This document shows, piece after piece, positions 1-12,577 of a stretch of DNA of 64,000 nucleotides. This stretch comes from Branchiostoma floridae (lineage: Eukaryota; Chordata; Leptocardii; Amphioxiformes; Branchiostomatidae). The position numbers were made by a program, and so were the translations under genes. Position 1 is the stretch's first letter; each line of letters starts with the position of its first letter. The DNA lies in contig NC_049979.1 in NCBI RefSeq assembly GCF_000003815.2, positions 4,295,293 to 4,359,292 on the forward strand. Direction: 5' to 3'. Under the pieces are notes generated by a model. It ran no database searches, was not told the DNA's origin, and worked only from the letters and a program-made list of their open reading frames with translations.

Positions 1-61
1 CATGAAAATATTTACTAATATTGACCAGTGCCTTGACATAGAGCTGAAGGCCTGCTACAGG

Positions 62-206
62 TAATCTCCGAGCAGATCCTACTGTAGCATAAGATAGCAA
101 AAGCTGCCAGAGAAGTGCGTTTGGTAAATGTACAGCTCTTGGATGGCTACACTCCCTGGCCAGTTTAGTACTATCTTCTGCCATCGCAGGATCTGCTTGA
201 AGATTA
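62..206. mobile_element. MITE, TAATCTCC terminus, 9-bp duplication
   Basis: Termini TAATCTCCGAGCAGATCCT and its near complement at 188-206. The flanking 9-mers TGCTACAGG and TGCAGCAGG match at 7 of 9 positions. Confidence 0.7.
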
Positions 207-268
207 TGCAGCAGGAACACCTTCATACATGATCAAGTCCAAACTCAGGTATTCCTGTTACATCTATT

Positions 269-620
269 CAGGGCTCTAGCCAGCTCGAAATTTTTTTCCG
301 TTTGCCAATTCCCATTGTCGCGAAAATCGCGAAAACACTCTTCCATGAGTTTAGAAAGACTGAACTGAGACCTTGAAAAACGGGTTTTTAATGAGATTAT
401 CGTATGCTAAAGGGCGCCGACAGACTTCGTCAACAATGATAACAATAGCAAAACAAACAGTGTGTGGCTTTTACGGCCGTGGACAGCGTCCCCAAGCCGC
501 CTGTAGCTTCCACCAAGGATTTTTGTCCGTCAAGGTTGACGGATTGCTTTTAAAATTTTTCCGTCACCCGCAGCAAATTTCCGTCAATTAACGGAAAAAC
601 GGACGCTGGCTACAGCCCTG
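269..620. mobile_element. hAT-type MITE, family A copy 1
   Basis: Termini CAGGGCTCTAGCCAGC and GCTGGCTACAGCCCTG form an inverted pair. The element is flanked by a perfect 8-bp target duplication CATCTATT (261-268 and 621-628). A near-identical copy is at 11676. It has no transposase, so it is non-autonomous. A 66-codon open frame is present in both copies, but its differences look unconstrained. Confidence 0.9.
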
Positions 621-2270
621 CATCTATTGTTGTCTCACCTGATGGTTGGTTCTCAGGTTGTCCACCTGTTTCTTATAAACACTTGTCCAGAAATCCTTAC
701 AGATAAACTTCATGATGTCCAGCTCATCCTTGAAGCGAGAGCTGTCCTTGGTAAATCTGGACATGGCAGAAAGGTCATCAAATTACTGTAGATGCAGAAA
801 TGTTTGTGATGTCGGACATTTCGGCACATGGACATTGCGGGCCCCCTGCCAATCAGGAAATGTAGCTTCCACTGAGAGTCCGAGTCCATGTGCCAAACTG
901 TTCTGATATCGGTTGTTTTATGATCACAGTTATCGTGAGGCCGATTCACTGCAAATTCAAAACTATCGCAAATGTTTTCCAATAGTCTGTATGTGACTCA
1001 AGTGTCTGCAGCTACCGCGAGCTCGAGACCACCGCAAACACTCCCTTTTCCCTGCTACTGCGAAATTAAATCCCTGCAAACTTAATAGCATGTTGAGGAT
1101 TTTTTTAAAAATTCCAAAGAATGGGAAAGGAGAGATCTTGATCATTCATCAGTCAAGAAGTGTGGAATTTTTTTTGAATTTCTCAAGTCACATTCCGAAC
1201 TGTAGGAAAAACGAACCAAGGAGGCTATATAACCTCCTTGAACGAACCTAGTCAATATAAATTATGGACTAATTTTATTTTCTTCTGATTTTCCATACCA
1301 ACCTTTCTGCTAGACTGTGTCCCACACGGTAACCCATGTTCTCCAGGATTGGAATGCATTTTTCCTGTCAACAAAACAGGAGCAGACAAAATGTGAATAT
1401 CAATGTGGCTCTGTGAACGGATACTCGTATTTGATTCAAGAAGCAGCCTCGAAAAAGACACAGATTGACAGAATTTTCTTATGCCGCCCCTCCCCTACAT
1501 TATTTTTGCAGCACATTATACATATTGAATATGCTCTACTTCTCAATATATCTTCAAGAATGAATTCTAATATGATAAAGCACGTTCATGGCTATCTGTT
1601 TGCTTTAAAAGCTGAGTCTTTACCTCATCTGCCGTCTTGAAAAGGTAAGAAACAACTTCCATGTGAAGAAACTCAAAAAGAGCTTCGTCCGCCATTTTGT
1701 CTACATGTCATGTATCAAAAGCGCCACCTAACAGTTTTGGTTAAAATCTCAAGTGCACGATTGTATGTACACTGATGGACACTCGGATGATCATGGAGGA
1801 TAAGTGTGCCATATAACAGTAACAAGTGACAGTAGGAAAAGGGTGTTAACTTCATGGACAACGCAATCACAAAAACTTTCATATATACACCTAACGTTAC
1901 ACTCGTACAGAAACTTGTACAATATAAACACATGGTGTTTTTCTGCAATAATATTTTTAGCTGCTAGATGACGCTTTTGATCCATGACCGGGCGATACAA
2001 GAGCGGGATATACTAAACCAAATATAGGAGGTTATCTAAAAGGTGACATGAGATAATAATCTATAAAAATCGAAACAATTGTATTGATACCAGTTTTATT
2101 GCTAATAGTGTATTTGGTAGTTCTTAGCGAAATACAACGCTTTGCAACTTTCTTATGACATAATCAATGATTAAATTTAGTGCAATACATCCCCCTATAT
2201 CATATGGTATGGTACATGCTACATTACCCTGCATGCCTTGCGTCAATCGAGCAGCGTGACTTTGTCCACG
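621..2270. other. Upstream of PNN, no gene seen
   Basis: It contains a decayed relative of the TACTGTAAA MITE (about 785-1090) and a short hairpin at 1216-1241. The PNN promoter should lie just before 2271, but no clear core motif was seen. Short open frames here have no coding character. Confidence 0.6.
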
Positions 2271-2383
2271 ATGGCGGTGGCAGTGAGATCTCTGCAAGAT
2301 CAAATCAATAAAGCCAAGGAAAACCTAAAAGGCGTTGATGAAAACATTAAAAAGTTGATCGGTAGAGACCCCAGCGATAACAG
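2271..2383 (+). CDS. PNN: PNN exon 1 (start codon)
   Basis: The exon opens with ATG at 2271 and ends in phase 2 at CAG|GTAAGA. It encodes the N-terminal amphipathic helix and the GRDPSDNR motif. Confidence 0.95.
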
Positions 2384-5300
2384 GTAAGATTTGGAACCAT
2401 TTTTGAGTCAATTTAGCTCAAGAAAGATCCAAATTGGGCGTGCCTTCCGCGGGCGTATATGGGACCTCACCTGCGATCGACAACATGCAGCATAGCTCAA
2501 TAAATTAATAATTTGTGAGGAGTGGGGATTTCTTTTTACATTCTTGTGCTTTGCATTTATGTATATGTTTATATAATAGAGAGAGATGTGGATATAGAAA
2601 TGTTTCACATCATCAGTTATCTTCCAGCTGCAAAGTCAAATTATTTTTTAAATGAAATTTATTCTGCCATGGAATATGTCCCTTTTTGAAACCACTTGGG
2701 GCTACCAGATCTTTACGTAGACTGGTTTGGGCACAGATTCTATGGGATAGAAGTTCAAGGTTTGTGGAAATGTGTACATGATGAACAAGTCACAATAATT
2801 TTGCACTTGAGGCAGGAAGAAGTCCCTTTTGACTGACACGTTTCATAATTTCCCCCTGGTTATACTGCATCTACATCTCACTACCCCCAGGTAACCCCAT
2901 CAGGGACAAAGTAGGGAGGAGTTGAGGTCCTGGGCTAAGGCGGGCAAGCCTTCAGCTTGGCAAGGAATGACCCAACTGTCTGGGCTGTCACTACTGTGCC
3001 AGGCAGGGAGTTAGTTCCACTCCAGTATGGTTTTGGGGGAAAAGGAACATTTGTATGTCACTATGTATCCGTTTGTGCTAATATGGGGGCTCCTGTAGTT
3101 TGAGTTGGTGGCTCCCTCTACTACTATTTATTTAGTATAAATTGTCATGATTGAACCTGCAACATCTAATGAGTGTTTGTCTGCGCAGGCCTGGTGCTGT
3201 GGGCGGCCCGGGAAGGAGAGTATCGCTGGGAGGAGCTGGTCCTGGAGTCGGCCGCGGCCGTGGAGCGGGTTTCAGGTAATAAGCTACGGAAATGTGTCCA
3301 TGCGATGTACATGATGTAACTTGTAGGAATTTTTGGCATTCTTTCAAGTTATAAGTGTTTGGAAACTTGAAAGAATAACAACTTTTCGTTGAAGTAACAT
3401 AGAGAAGCATGTGCAGACACTGTTACGTACATGAAGTTTCTTACAAATAAACATTTAATCTAATTTTTTTGGCAGGCGTGAGTCGGAGGACTGGGGTGAT
3501 GGGCCTGCGGTAAAGAGACGAGGAGAGATCGGACTGGGCGCTAGGTGAGCACCATGTCTCAGTCTGTCGTGATATTTGTTTTAAACAATAGCTTACTCAG
3601 TTGATATTTACTTCACCACACTGCAGGAAAAAATTGGTTCTGTTAGTACTTGTTACCCTTGATGGCATCGCTGATGTCCATGTTCAAGGTTCAAGGTTAC
3701 CACTTGAACTTAAATGTTTTTCATCAGTGTCATCATTGTTGTCATAGATTTGAAGTTGAAACCAGGCCACCATCCATGATTTTCAGAAGCCACATTTAAT
3801 GGTAGAAGTTGAAACCAGGCCACCATCTATGATATATACTTCATGTAGTAACTAATTTGTTTCTCCATCCCAGGGACAGGCGGGTGGTGACCTACCGAGG
3901 GCGCGGCCGGGGCAGAGGACGGAGGGACGACGAGGATGATGAAGACGAACTTCCTCACAAGGTGAGTTTTTTTATTTTTTTATTTACTTAGAGGTCACCG
4001 CAAAACAAGGCTCATGGAGCCACTCAAGCATTTTGGGTTACATTACTGAATTGTGAAGAGAGATGTTTGTTTACCCTTAATTTAAACAGTTTCAGGCTGT
4101 ACCCTGTGGGGAAGCAAGTCCGTGGAAGCTTATTCCATAGCGATGTTGTTCTAGGAAAAAAGCTCTGAGCGTGGAACTTCCTCCTGTTAGGTGGATTGTG
4201 GAGGAAAAAAGGATGATTTGTTTCCGTGGAAGTGGCTAAATGGGTTCTTGCTGTTGCCTTGATGATGCCTTGCCTTATCTTGTTAGACTTGTGTGTCAGT
4301 GAAGAGAAATGAATGAATGGTACAGTAGCATCAACTTTGATTTAGCTTTGTTTCCTATTGGAATCCAAAATTGTCTTCAGCTTGACTTTGTCGTACCTCG
4401 TTCCAAAATTTGTATCCAGGCATTCATAGTTAGGGTATAAAACTAAAAGACCCGTTTCTCCCAGATCACTTAAGTGTCACTGACACAAGTTAGTGGATGC
4501 TATCTGAAACGTCTGACCGTTTCCAAAATCATATCCAGTTGCTTGAGTAACTACTTTTTGGCATACAGTAGCAGTATTTAAACTGTTCTCTTATGCTGGG
4601 TGATTATCATCAAGATAATGTTTTCTCCTTTCCTGTTCCAGCCGTCCCTAGCGTCCTCAGTGATCCCCACCCCAACCGCCAAAATGACCCGTAAGGACTC
4701 CATAGACCAGCTGAACAAGGACGAGCAGAGCAAGAAGAGGTTTGTTGTGATAAATCTTTGTGTAAAATCATTTCACTGTCACTAAAGTATCGCTATCACT
4801 ATCAGTAAAGCTGAAGAATGTATAATTGACTTGCATTGCAAATTAACATTCATTTTTTCTTTGAATGGCAAGCATTTGTCAGTGAATTATCCATTTGTTA
4901 AGATAGATAGACAGAGTAAGACCTAGGAAAAAAAGCTATGTTTCCTGTTTCCCCACCTACCCTAAAAAACCTGCCAACCCTACTCTCACCTCTCAAATAA
5001 ACGTACCGGTACGTTTATTTTTTTCGCCTCAAAATCCACCCGGTACGTCCTTATTTTAGACGGTACGTTTATTTTTTTTCAAATTGGGGCTTTCTTTACT
5101 AACCAGGGACCCCAAAAATATTGAAAGTTTGGTATTTTCTGCCCATATTTCCGCTGTATTTTTGCGTCAAATTCACTATTTTTCGGACAAGGCAGCGCGG
5201 ATTTCCCTGCCGCTAGCGCTATGACCCAAACATAACTAGGGATTCGTACCGGTACGCAGGACCGGTTCTGGACTTGCAAAAATTTTCGGTTCAGGTCCAA

Positions 5301-8300
5301 AAATACCGGAACACAAGTGATTCGGTACTGGACTGTAAAAATATATCCTTTTCGTTTTAGACCATCTTTAACCTTCCAAAAATCTTGAAATTTGCACTGA
5401 ACAAAGACGAAAACATAGAGGTCACATGCTACACACACAGTCACTAACTTCCGTAAATTCTCTATCAAAACACAGAAATTAACCACCAACCAAACAAATT
5501 AAAAAGTTACCAATACTTTTCCACTATTTTTCACCCGTAGTCAACTTGTTTTAATGTTCCAGCAACGAAAAAATCCTTCCAAAACAAAGCACAGCGTTCA
5601 ATCGGCTCGAAAACATCGGCCATGTTGGATTAATCAACTCACGCCGAATCTCGCGGTAATGCGCGAGATATTGACATATTTTCTGCAGTACGGTTATTTC
5701 TCGATAGGGGGCATTGTCTATGACCTCCTTGGTTTCTGCAACACTGAAAATAGCACAAGTGGTGAATAAGGTATTCTAAGTTGGAATGTTTCTTCAAAAT
5801 GTTATTTTGTAACAATGATTATAAAATAAACTTTTTTTATTTCTTCAATTTTTATTTTCATTCATTTTCTTTACTTTTATTTTAATCTTTGTTGATGGTG
5901 TGACACTCAGATAAAGAAAATATGTGCAATAACATAGGAATTATTCTGTTCATTATTTATACAATTAACTGATATGGTACTGAGGCATAAATAAATAAAA
6001 AGAGCCTACCTGCTTATCATCTTCTCTTGGACTGAAGTAGCATGGGCACAGTTTACATGTCAATTTGGTATTTTTCCGGGGGGTACTTTTATTCCAGGGG
6101 GTATTTTTATTAGATTTTGAAGATTTGTCCGGGGGGTACTTTTATTCCAGGGGGTACTTCTATTTGAGAGGTGAGAGTAGGCTGTTATGTGGGTGGGCAG
6201 TGGAGTCACATAGCTTCCAGTCAGAATTTTCATTCAGCCTGCTTCCCATTGAAGTAAAAACACTGCTTGTCCTATCTAATGAAGGATAAATGAACAACAT
6301 GTACAAATTATGCACAAAATTTAAGTTTGACATTGAAAGACAAGTGCCCTCATACATTTCGGTTTAATTCATACAACTGTATTGTATTATGTATCACTAG
6401 AGTTTTGGCCAGCCTAAAAACCATTAGAAGAAAAAAGATAGTCCCTACCTGCCAACCCTAATTTTTTACTGAAATAGGAAATATTTTTTCCTAGGCCTAA
6501 GGCCCATCAAGAGTACTGTAAATGCAGAAACTTTAGCGGAGGTTTAATGTTCACGGTTTTCTCAGTGGCTGCTTTACTGCGGACTTAAAACCACCGCAGA
6601 CATTTTGCCATGGCAACAAGAGACTGCAGTGCATGGTGCTATCGCGAAATTAGAACCACCGCAAAAAGTCCCTTTTCCCACTACTGCGAAATGAAATCCC
6701 AGTGAACTTGAATGCATTTACTCTTTTACAGTATTGTACATTTCTGCGTGTGTTGAAGCCTGCATGTTTCCTGTGTTGTACCAACAGGAACAGACGGATG
6801 TTTGGGATGCTGATGGGGACGCTGCAGAGGTTCCGCACAGAGGAGGTGTCCAAACAGCAGCAGGACAAGGTGGGGACCTGTCATAATACTCTTAACAGTG
6901 GGGCTTGGTCATGGAGCATAGGTTGTAGGGGTGGATACCGGATCGGCTTGATCAGGTTCGAATCCAGTTCAGGTCCAGAGGTTTTGGTTCAGGTCTGGAC
7001 CTAAACAGCATCCTGGCCCTGCTGATATTGCGACGAGGACAATGTTGCTACATACCGAGCTCGAGTGGAAAATTCCTCAACTTTCCTCTTAAATTTTCAC
7101 TCTGAATGAAGATTCAGTGCTAAGAAAAAATAACCATGGGGGCAAACAACACTTCTTCCTTCTTGTGAGCGCGTATGTATATGCAATCCATTTTTCTGAG
7201 TTTGAGGTGCAAAATAGGTGGCCCGAAGAAAGAAACTTTTTGCGCGGGACAAAAACAACAAGGGTCACCGTCTTGAATTGCCCAATAAGTCTCATGGGTT
7301 AGTACTAATGCACAGCATGTTACTGTGCATTTTAATTACCTAGAGGTGTATAACTGACTTCACTTGGGAAGGAAGAATGCCCACTACTACCACATCCAGG
7401 GCTCAAAATCCTTTCTTCTGCATACCTGCACTGGTGCAGGTAACCTTGAAAATTACCTGCACGAGACAAATTTTACCTGCACCAGACAAATTTTACCTGC
7501 ACCACTCTGAATTTAGAAAGTATGGATCATACTGAAATTGTTCGGGAACCATTGCTATTTTTTCTTTCATACTTTACAGGTGGTAACAGTTAATGCAGCT
7601 AGTAACAATCGATGTACACCTACATAGTAGGACATTTATGTATAAAACCCAGTGTGTGGACCAGTGCAGATTAGGTGCAGGTAGACACCAGAAATACCTG
7701 CACAGCTCCAATTTTACCTGCACTAACCTGCATATGCAGGTGGTATTTCGAGCCCTGACATCTAACTTCCCTGTCCTTGTCCCAGGAGCGTCGCCGCTCA
7801 GAGATAGACAAGAAGCTGGATGAGAAAGTGGAGGAGGAGAAGAAGGCTGCGGCTGCTGAGAGACAGGTGCTGTTCAAGGAGCGGCGAGCGAAACAGGCGG
7901 AACTCAGGAAGCTGGAGTACAAGTTGGAACTGGCACAGCTGGTGGGGCATTTCACCATCTTTGCTGTAGTGATATAGACCTTATAAGTTTACGGGTATTA
8001 GTGGCAAATGTGCAGATGTTGACACACTGGCGCACCAATACCGTAGGTGTTTTTGGCACCCTTTAGCCGCGAGGCTCAGTGGGCGTTACTGCACCGTCAT
8101 GGGGGCAGGGGCATGGCGAGTATCAAACTCATGATCACAGATAACCCTTATTATACCGCTTAAGGATGGTTCAGCATGATAAAAGATCATCATCATCATG
8201 ATAAAAGATAACATGTTCATAGCAGCCATATTGGCTTCATGCTATCCTTCTGAACTGCTTTTCTTATATAGCTTATAGAAGATTAACTGTTAGAGTAATA

Positions 8301-10255
8301 GTATTACTGTAATTGTTGACATTTTCGTGATCGTTTTTGATGGTTCTTCACATTTTTGTAATCTTTTTTTTCAGTGACTACTTCACTACAAACTTAAAAC
8401 TACCATTGCTCCCATCACTGTATATGATGATAGCACTATTGTGAAGTTAAATAGGTAGCCAGTAGGTACCCAATTTATTTAGGCTGATTTCTGTGATCAA
8501 AGTACCTCCTTGAACATGGGTCCCCCATTTTACGTCCCTTCAGTTCTGAAAGACGAATGTCTCCTCTGACTAGTTTAATTTTCCCTCCCCCCACGCAGTG
8601 CAGTCAAACAGCTTCAATTTCTATTCAGCCTGCTTCCTATTGTAGTAAAAACACTGCTTGTCCTATCTAATGAAGGATAAAGGAACAACATGTATCTATG
8701 ATGCACAAAATTTAAGTTTGACATTGATAGACAAGTGTCCTCATACATTTTGTTTCATTTGTACAACTGTACAACAATTACAAGTGTCTCCTCTGACTAG
8801 TTTGTTCACCACTTCCCCCCACGCTGTAGCAGGAGGAGTGGGACCGGCACAACGCCCACCTGATGCAGTTCATCCAGGTCAAGGCCAGTCCTGCCCTCTT
8901 CTGGTGTCCCAAGAAGCACAGCAAGGAAACCTTACAGCTCCTCATGGAGTCACAGGATAGGTTAAAAAGTAAGGAAAACGTTTTTCCTGGTATCTGTCAA
9001 TCAATGCACTTATAACTGTCTTCTTGTCCAAGAAGCTTATTGAATAGAGAAACTTCTGTCTTAAGTGCACATCGCCATTTCTTCAAACATTTTTGACTAC
9101 ATGTACTTCTAGGTTGATTTTTAGAAAAATGTGCATGACTACAGCACCATTCATTCATTGTTTCTATTTTTTCCTGGTATCAGTGACTCAATGCATAATT
9201 TTGTTACTGCAGATTGGACTGTTCTGTTTAATTCATATGTGTCATCTCCAAGAAGCTTGTTGAATAGAGCAAGTTCTGTATGAATTAGCAGTCTGAAGTG
9301 CACATCACTATTTCTTCAAATGTGTCACTGACGAAACTTCAGTGTCACTGACATAAAACATAGATGATGTTTGAAACGTCTGACCATTTCCAAAATCATA
9401 TCCATATTAAGTAACTGCTTTTTGGCGCATTTCTTCATGCATTTTTTAATACTTTTCATGTATGTCTAGTTTAATTTGTAGAAAAATTGCTACAGTTTAT
9501 CTCACCAAGTGCATGACTACAGCACCATTGATTCATCCATTGTTGTTTCTGTGTTTTTTTCTGCAGAGGTATTTGATAAGCGTAGGAAAGATCTGGAGGA
9601 GGAGATCAGTGTCATGGAGGTAACCGCTGAGTCAGGTAAAAGTGAGGGGGGTGCAGAAGCAGGGGAGGGGGGTCAGCAGGGGAAGGGGGAGGTCCTAAAC
9701 GTGCAGGACATGGACGACCTGCCCGAGGATACCGGGATAGAGATCGGGGAAGAGGAGGTGATGGACACAGGTGGGAAGGATGATGGGAAAGAACAGGTGG
9801 ATGATGGGAAGAAGGAGGTGCATGATGGGAAGAGTAAGGGTGATGAGGAGGAGGAGAAGCAGGGGAGGACTCGGAGAGAGTCGGAGTCAGGCAGGGACAA
9901 GGGGAGGCGGAGGGACTCGGAGAGGGACCGGAAGCGGTCTAGGTCCGGTCCTGAGTCAGAGAGGAAGCGGTCCCAGTCGGGGGGTGAGATGGAGAAGGAG
10001 AAAGAGAAAGAGAAGGATAGCTCAGAGACAGCAGCGGAGGCTGGGCAGGACACAAGTGGGCAGGCTGTAGAGCCTGAGGCTGAGGGGGAAGGGCAGAACA
10101 CAGAGGGGGAAGCAGTGGTGGTGAGACCTGACACTTCAGAGGAACCCATGGCCACGGAAGCAGCAACAGAGCCTGAGGGTGCAGAAAAGGAAAAAGAGAA
10201 GACTGAGGACTGGCCCATGGGCTCAGGGGAGGGGGACTGGGAAATGGTGGAGTAA
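2271..10255 (+). CDS. PNN: Pinin (desmosome- and splicing-associated protein), 9 exons, 505 aa
   Basis: The joined exons give 1518 nt, or 505 codons plus stop. The start is fixed by the N-terminus MAVAVRSLQDQINKAKENL, which is the pinin signature. An RG/GR-rich stretch (exons 2-4) follows, then an acidic run. The conserved pinin/SDK/MemA core covers exons 6-8, with RRMFGMLMGTLQRF, then a charged coiled-coil region rich in E, K, R and A, then EEWDRHNAHLMQFIQVK. The C-terminal tail in exon 9 is rich in E, K, R and S. Pinin is known as a nuclear-speckle protein bound to the exon-junction/ASAP-related machinery, and also as a desmosome-associated protein. All eight introns are GT-AG and phases agree throughout. 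Human pinin is longer (about 717 aa), mostly because of its RS-rich tail, which is shorter here. Family assignment is very secure. Confidence 0.96.
3189..3275 (+). CDS. PNN: PNN exon 2
   Basis: Acceptor CTGCGCAG|G and donor TTCAG|GTAATA. The exon encodes a Gly/Arg-rich segment that includes GVGRGRGAGF. Confidence 0.9.
3476..3544 (+). CDS. PNN: PNN exon 3
   Basis: Acceptor TTTGGCAG|G and donor CTAG|GTGAGC. The exon encodes RESEDWGDGPAVKRRGEIGL and is in phase with its neighbours. Confidence 0.9.
3874..3961 (+). CDS. PNN: PNN exon 4
   Basis: Acceptor CATCCCAG|G and donor CACAAG|GTGAG. It encodes an RGRGRGRR run followed by an acidic DDEDDEDE run. Confidence 0.9.
4470..4566. repeat. Dispersed repeat with TGAAACGTCTGACCGTTTCC
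   Basis: The block from GTGTCACTGACA to TTGAGTAACTACTTTTTGGC recurs at 9325-9425 (same strand), in part at 17040-17100, and reversed at 36770-36870. It is unclassified and could be a retroelement end. Confidence 0.6.
4642..4739 (+). CDS. PNN: PNN exon 5
   Basis: Acceptor GTTCCAG|CC and donor AAGAG|GTTTGT. It encodes a Ser/Thr/Pro-rich linker and DSIDQLNKDEQSKKR. Confidence 0.9.
4979..6181. mobile_element. Inverted-repeat element in PNN intron 5
   Basis: Termini CCTACTCTCACCTCTCAAAT and ATTTGAGAGGTGAGAGTAGG are inverted. The interior has several GTACCGGTACG-like palindromes and GGGGGTACTTTTATTCCAGG repeats. No clean target duplication was found. A looser inverted pair CCTAGGAAAAAA/TTTTTTCCTAGG lies outside it at 4922 and about 6485. 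Confidence 0.65.
6200..6385. repeat. Dispersed repeat copy 1
   Basis: It shares AAAACACTGCTTGTCCTATC and AAAATTTAAGTTTGACATTG with 8610-8785 in the same orientation, at high identity over about 170 bp. Confidence 0.75.
6514..6733. mobile_element. MITE with TACTGTAAA termini, PNN intron 5
   Basis: TACTGTAAATGCAG at the left and TGCATTTACTCTTTTACAGTA-type end at the right are inverted; a TA target site is possible. Words such as CCACCGCA and TACTGCGAAAT recur in decayed relatives at about 785-1090 and 8300-8460. Confidence 0.6.
6788..6869 (+). CDS. PNN: PNN exon 6
   Basis: Acceptor CCAACAG|G and donor GACAAG|GTGGGG. It encodes the conserved NRRMFGMLMGTLQRFRTEE block of the pinin/SDK/MemA domain. 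Confidence 0.95.
7397..7757. mobile_element. hAT-like MITE with CAGGGCTC termini, PNN intron 6
   Basis: Termini CAGGGCTCAAAAT and ATTTCGAGCCCTG. The directly flanking repeat is ACATC (5 bp). The interior repeats the word TTTACCTGCAC several times. A related left end is at about 11402. Confidence 0.7.
7786..7941 (+). CDS. PNN: PNN exon 7
   Basis: Acceptor GTCCCAG|GAG and donor CAGCTG|GTGGGG. It encodes a highly charged alpha-helical/coiled-coil segment including KLDEKVEEEKKAAAAERQVL. Confidence 0.95.
8610..8785. repeat. Dispersed repeat copy 2
   Basis: Second copy of the block at 6200-6385, in PNN intron 7 just upstream of exon 8. Confidence 0.75.
8833..8968 (+). CDS. PNN: PNN exon 8
   Basis: Acceptor TGTAGCAG|GAG and donor AAAAA|GTAAGG. 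It encodes EEWDRHNAHLMQFIQVK and PALFWCPKKH, both strongly conserved in pinin. Confidence 0.95.
9567..10255 (+). CDS. PNN: PNN exon 9 (stop codon)
   Basis: Acceptor TTCTGCAG|AG. It encodes VFDKRRKDLEEEI and then a long tail rich in Glu, Lys, Arg, Ser and Gly, ending in TAA. The purine bias (GAG, GGG, AAG) explains a long open frame on the opposite strand, which is not a gene. Confidence 0.94.
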
Positions 10256-11327
10256 ATAGGGACTGGTTGGTTGCATGGGGATCAGAATGTTGTGTAGATA
10301 GAGTCGAAGGGTGTCAGCTCAGGAATAAGTATTTCTGTGTATGCCGCATGCTCATGAACTGTGGTCCTGTTGGAGTTTACTTGCAGTCAATAGTCAGTCC
10401 TTTTTAACTGTTGGTCATTGCAGACAACATTGTTTTAATTCTTATACCATCAACTTCCTAGCCAGAGTCATGGCCTTTGTAGGGGCAAGTCTGCTGTTGG
10501 ATTCTTGCCGTGTAGTCAAGAATAGAATCTATTGGTTTGTCTTCTGCTGGGTCTTGGCTTCTGTTGGGTTTCGTTCTGTGTTTCAGGTTTGGGATCGTAT
10601 TTTCCTCAGTCTTCATTTGGATTAGGTCTGAAGCAGTAATTTTCATCTCCAAGGGCTCTTTTTTTAATACTTGTCCACATGCAGCCTCTCTATACAACAT
10701 TACACCAGTTCTTGCTGCTTGGGTCTCGGAGTTTGGCATCTTGGGATTAATTTGGAAGAATTGCTTTTAATTGAGCCATACATGTGTAACAAGGGCTGGG
10801 GGGGGGGGGGGGGGGCACGAGTTTTTTTTTTTAATGTACAGTATATGAAATGTTGTGCTGTTGTTGTCAGCAATGCATGTAGAGGTAGGGTCTGCTGTTA
10901 CTCCCAAAGGGAGACACTCATTGTTCAGTAGATTTTTTTCTTGCAAGAAAATGTATTGTAGCCCAGATGTTTTTCTTTTCAGGCCAAAATATTTTTGTGA
11001 TTTTAGATAATAATCTCCATGCAGAGTTCTCACTGATGTTGGTAAAAATTGCCATGTTTAAACTCATCATTTGGAAGAGCAGTTTGTAGAAAGTAGACAA
11101 CTGACATTGACACCACCATACTAACGGAGAATATTGTACAGTGTTTAGGTGAAAGACTCCTGATGGTCGCTCAGATGTCTACATTTGAACAGTTTTGCTG
11201 CCTGTCATGAACCAGATGTAGTGTACGATTGGATCAGTACTTGTAAAAACAATTCTTGAAATATTCATTAACTAGATCAATAAGGTATTCTGAACTATAA
11301 TATATGTCAGTAACCCTGAAGTTCACC

Positions 11328-11333
11328 AATAAA
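11328..11333 (+). terminator. Probable PNN poly(A) signal AATAAA
   Basis: A canonical AATAAA lies about 1.07 kb after the PNN stop codon. A 3' UTR of about 1.1 kb is plausible. It contains a homopolymeric G run at 10799-10816 followed by a T run. Confidence 0.55.
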
Positions 11334-11675
11334 GGTCCTAGAAGTCTACTATTGGACTGATGTCTTTTTGATTATCTTATTTTGAGTACTTTCAGCTACA
11401 TCAGGGCTTGAAATGCATGATCAACATATGATAAAGTAGAATGTCAGCAAAACATCATTTCTAATCTTACTGCTTCTCTTAAAAACTTAAATTCTAGCTA
11501 CCAAACTAAATACAACAATCGATTTATTGCTTTTTTCTGATTCTTGTATTTGGTAAATTAGAATACAAGTACCTCTACTATATAGCCTACAAAAATGTCA
11601 AGGTGCACTGGTGTCAAGAATTGGGTGCACAACTCAAATTTGGGTGCACAAAGGTACATGTGCATACCTGTGACG

Positions 11676-12014
11676 CAGGGCTTTAGCCAGCTCGAAATTT
11701 TTTCCGTCAGCCAATTACAATCGTCGCGAAAACCGCGAAAATTAATTAGAAGGACTGAACTGAGACCTTGAAAAACGGGTTTTAATGAGATTATCGTATG
11801 CGAAAGGGCGCCGACACACATTGTCAACAATCATAACAATAGCAAAACAAACAGTGTGTGGCTTTTACGGCCGTGGACGGCGTCCCCAAGCCGCCTGTAG
11901 CTTCCACCAAGGATTTTTGTCCGTCAAGGTTGACGGATTGGTTTTAAAATTTTTCCGTCAGACGCAGCAAATTTCCGTCAATTGACGGAAAAACGGACGC
12001 TGGCTAGACCCCTG
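11676..12014. mobile_element. hAT-type MITE, family A copy 2
   Basis: Same family and orientation as 269-620. The flanking duplication CTGTGACG is perfect (11668-11675 and 12015-12022). Confidence 0.9.
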
Positions 12015-12288
12015 CTGTGACGCGAAAACGTTCGATACGGGTGTTCCGGACCGGGCCGTAACTTCCATATCGCACAGGTTCGAAAGGCGTATCACACAGG
12101 CTTTCTTCGAGTAAATCGAACCATTTAGAACAGGCCGAATACGGCACAGTTGGCAATTCGAATACCTGATTCAGACGTTGGAACATTGCTGTTGCAACAC
12201 TTTTTGTTCGAGGGCACCAAATTCATTCAACTTCTGGCGCATTTTGCATCAAAACATGGGTTTTCTCATGTGGGTATGACATAAATAA

Positions 12289-12422
12289 AATACAACACGG
12301 TGTATTCCGCATCACCCTCGGTCCCATCCCTACCGCGGGTCGGATCACCCTCCGGCCTTCGGGTGATCCGACCCGCGGTCGGGCTGATACCTCAGGTGAT
12401 ACGGAATACACCGTGTTGTATT
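12289..12422. repeat. 134-bp near-perfect palindrome
   Basis: Arms AATACAACACGGTGTATTCC and GGAATACACCGTGTTGTATT are exact complements. The centre GGGTCGGATCACC/GGTGATCCGACCC also folds. It is probably a MITE. Confidence 0.8.
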
Positions 12423-12577
12423 CTATATATCCCATCTGTGCAACTCAATTTCACACCCAAAGTCCTTGCTCACTAATGCAGTCCATGTAGATATGTCGAT
12501 GAATCACAATATTCAAATTTTACTACAATACAAAGACAAACCTGGCCTCCATTTTCACCCCCAATAAGGGTATGTAG

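Noticed and set aside
373-591. A 66-residue open frame conserved in both family A hAT MITEs (also 11785-11985)
   Set aside because: Between the copies most codon differences change the amino acid and only about two are silent. There is no sign of protein constraint; the frame is open because the element is young.
9673-10218. 181-codon Ser/Pro-rich frame on the minus strand
   Set aside because: It is the shadow of the purine-rich PNN exon 9.
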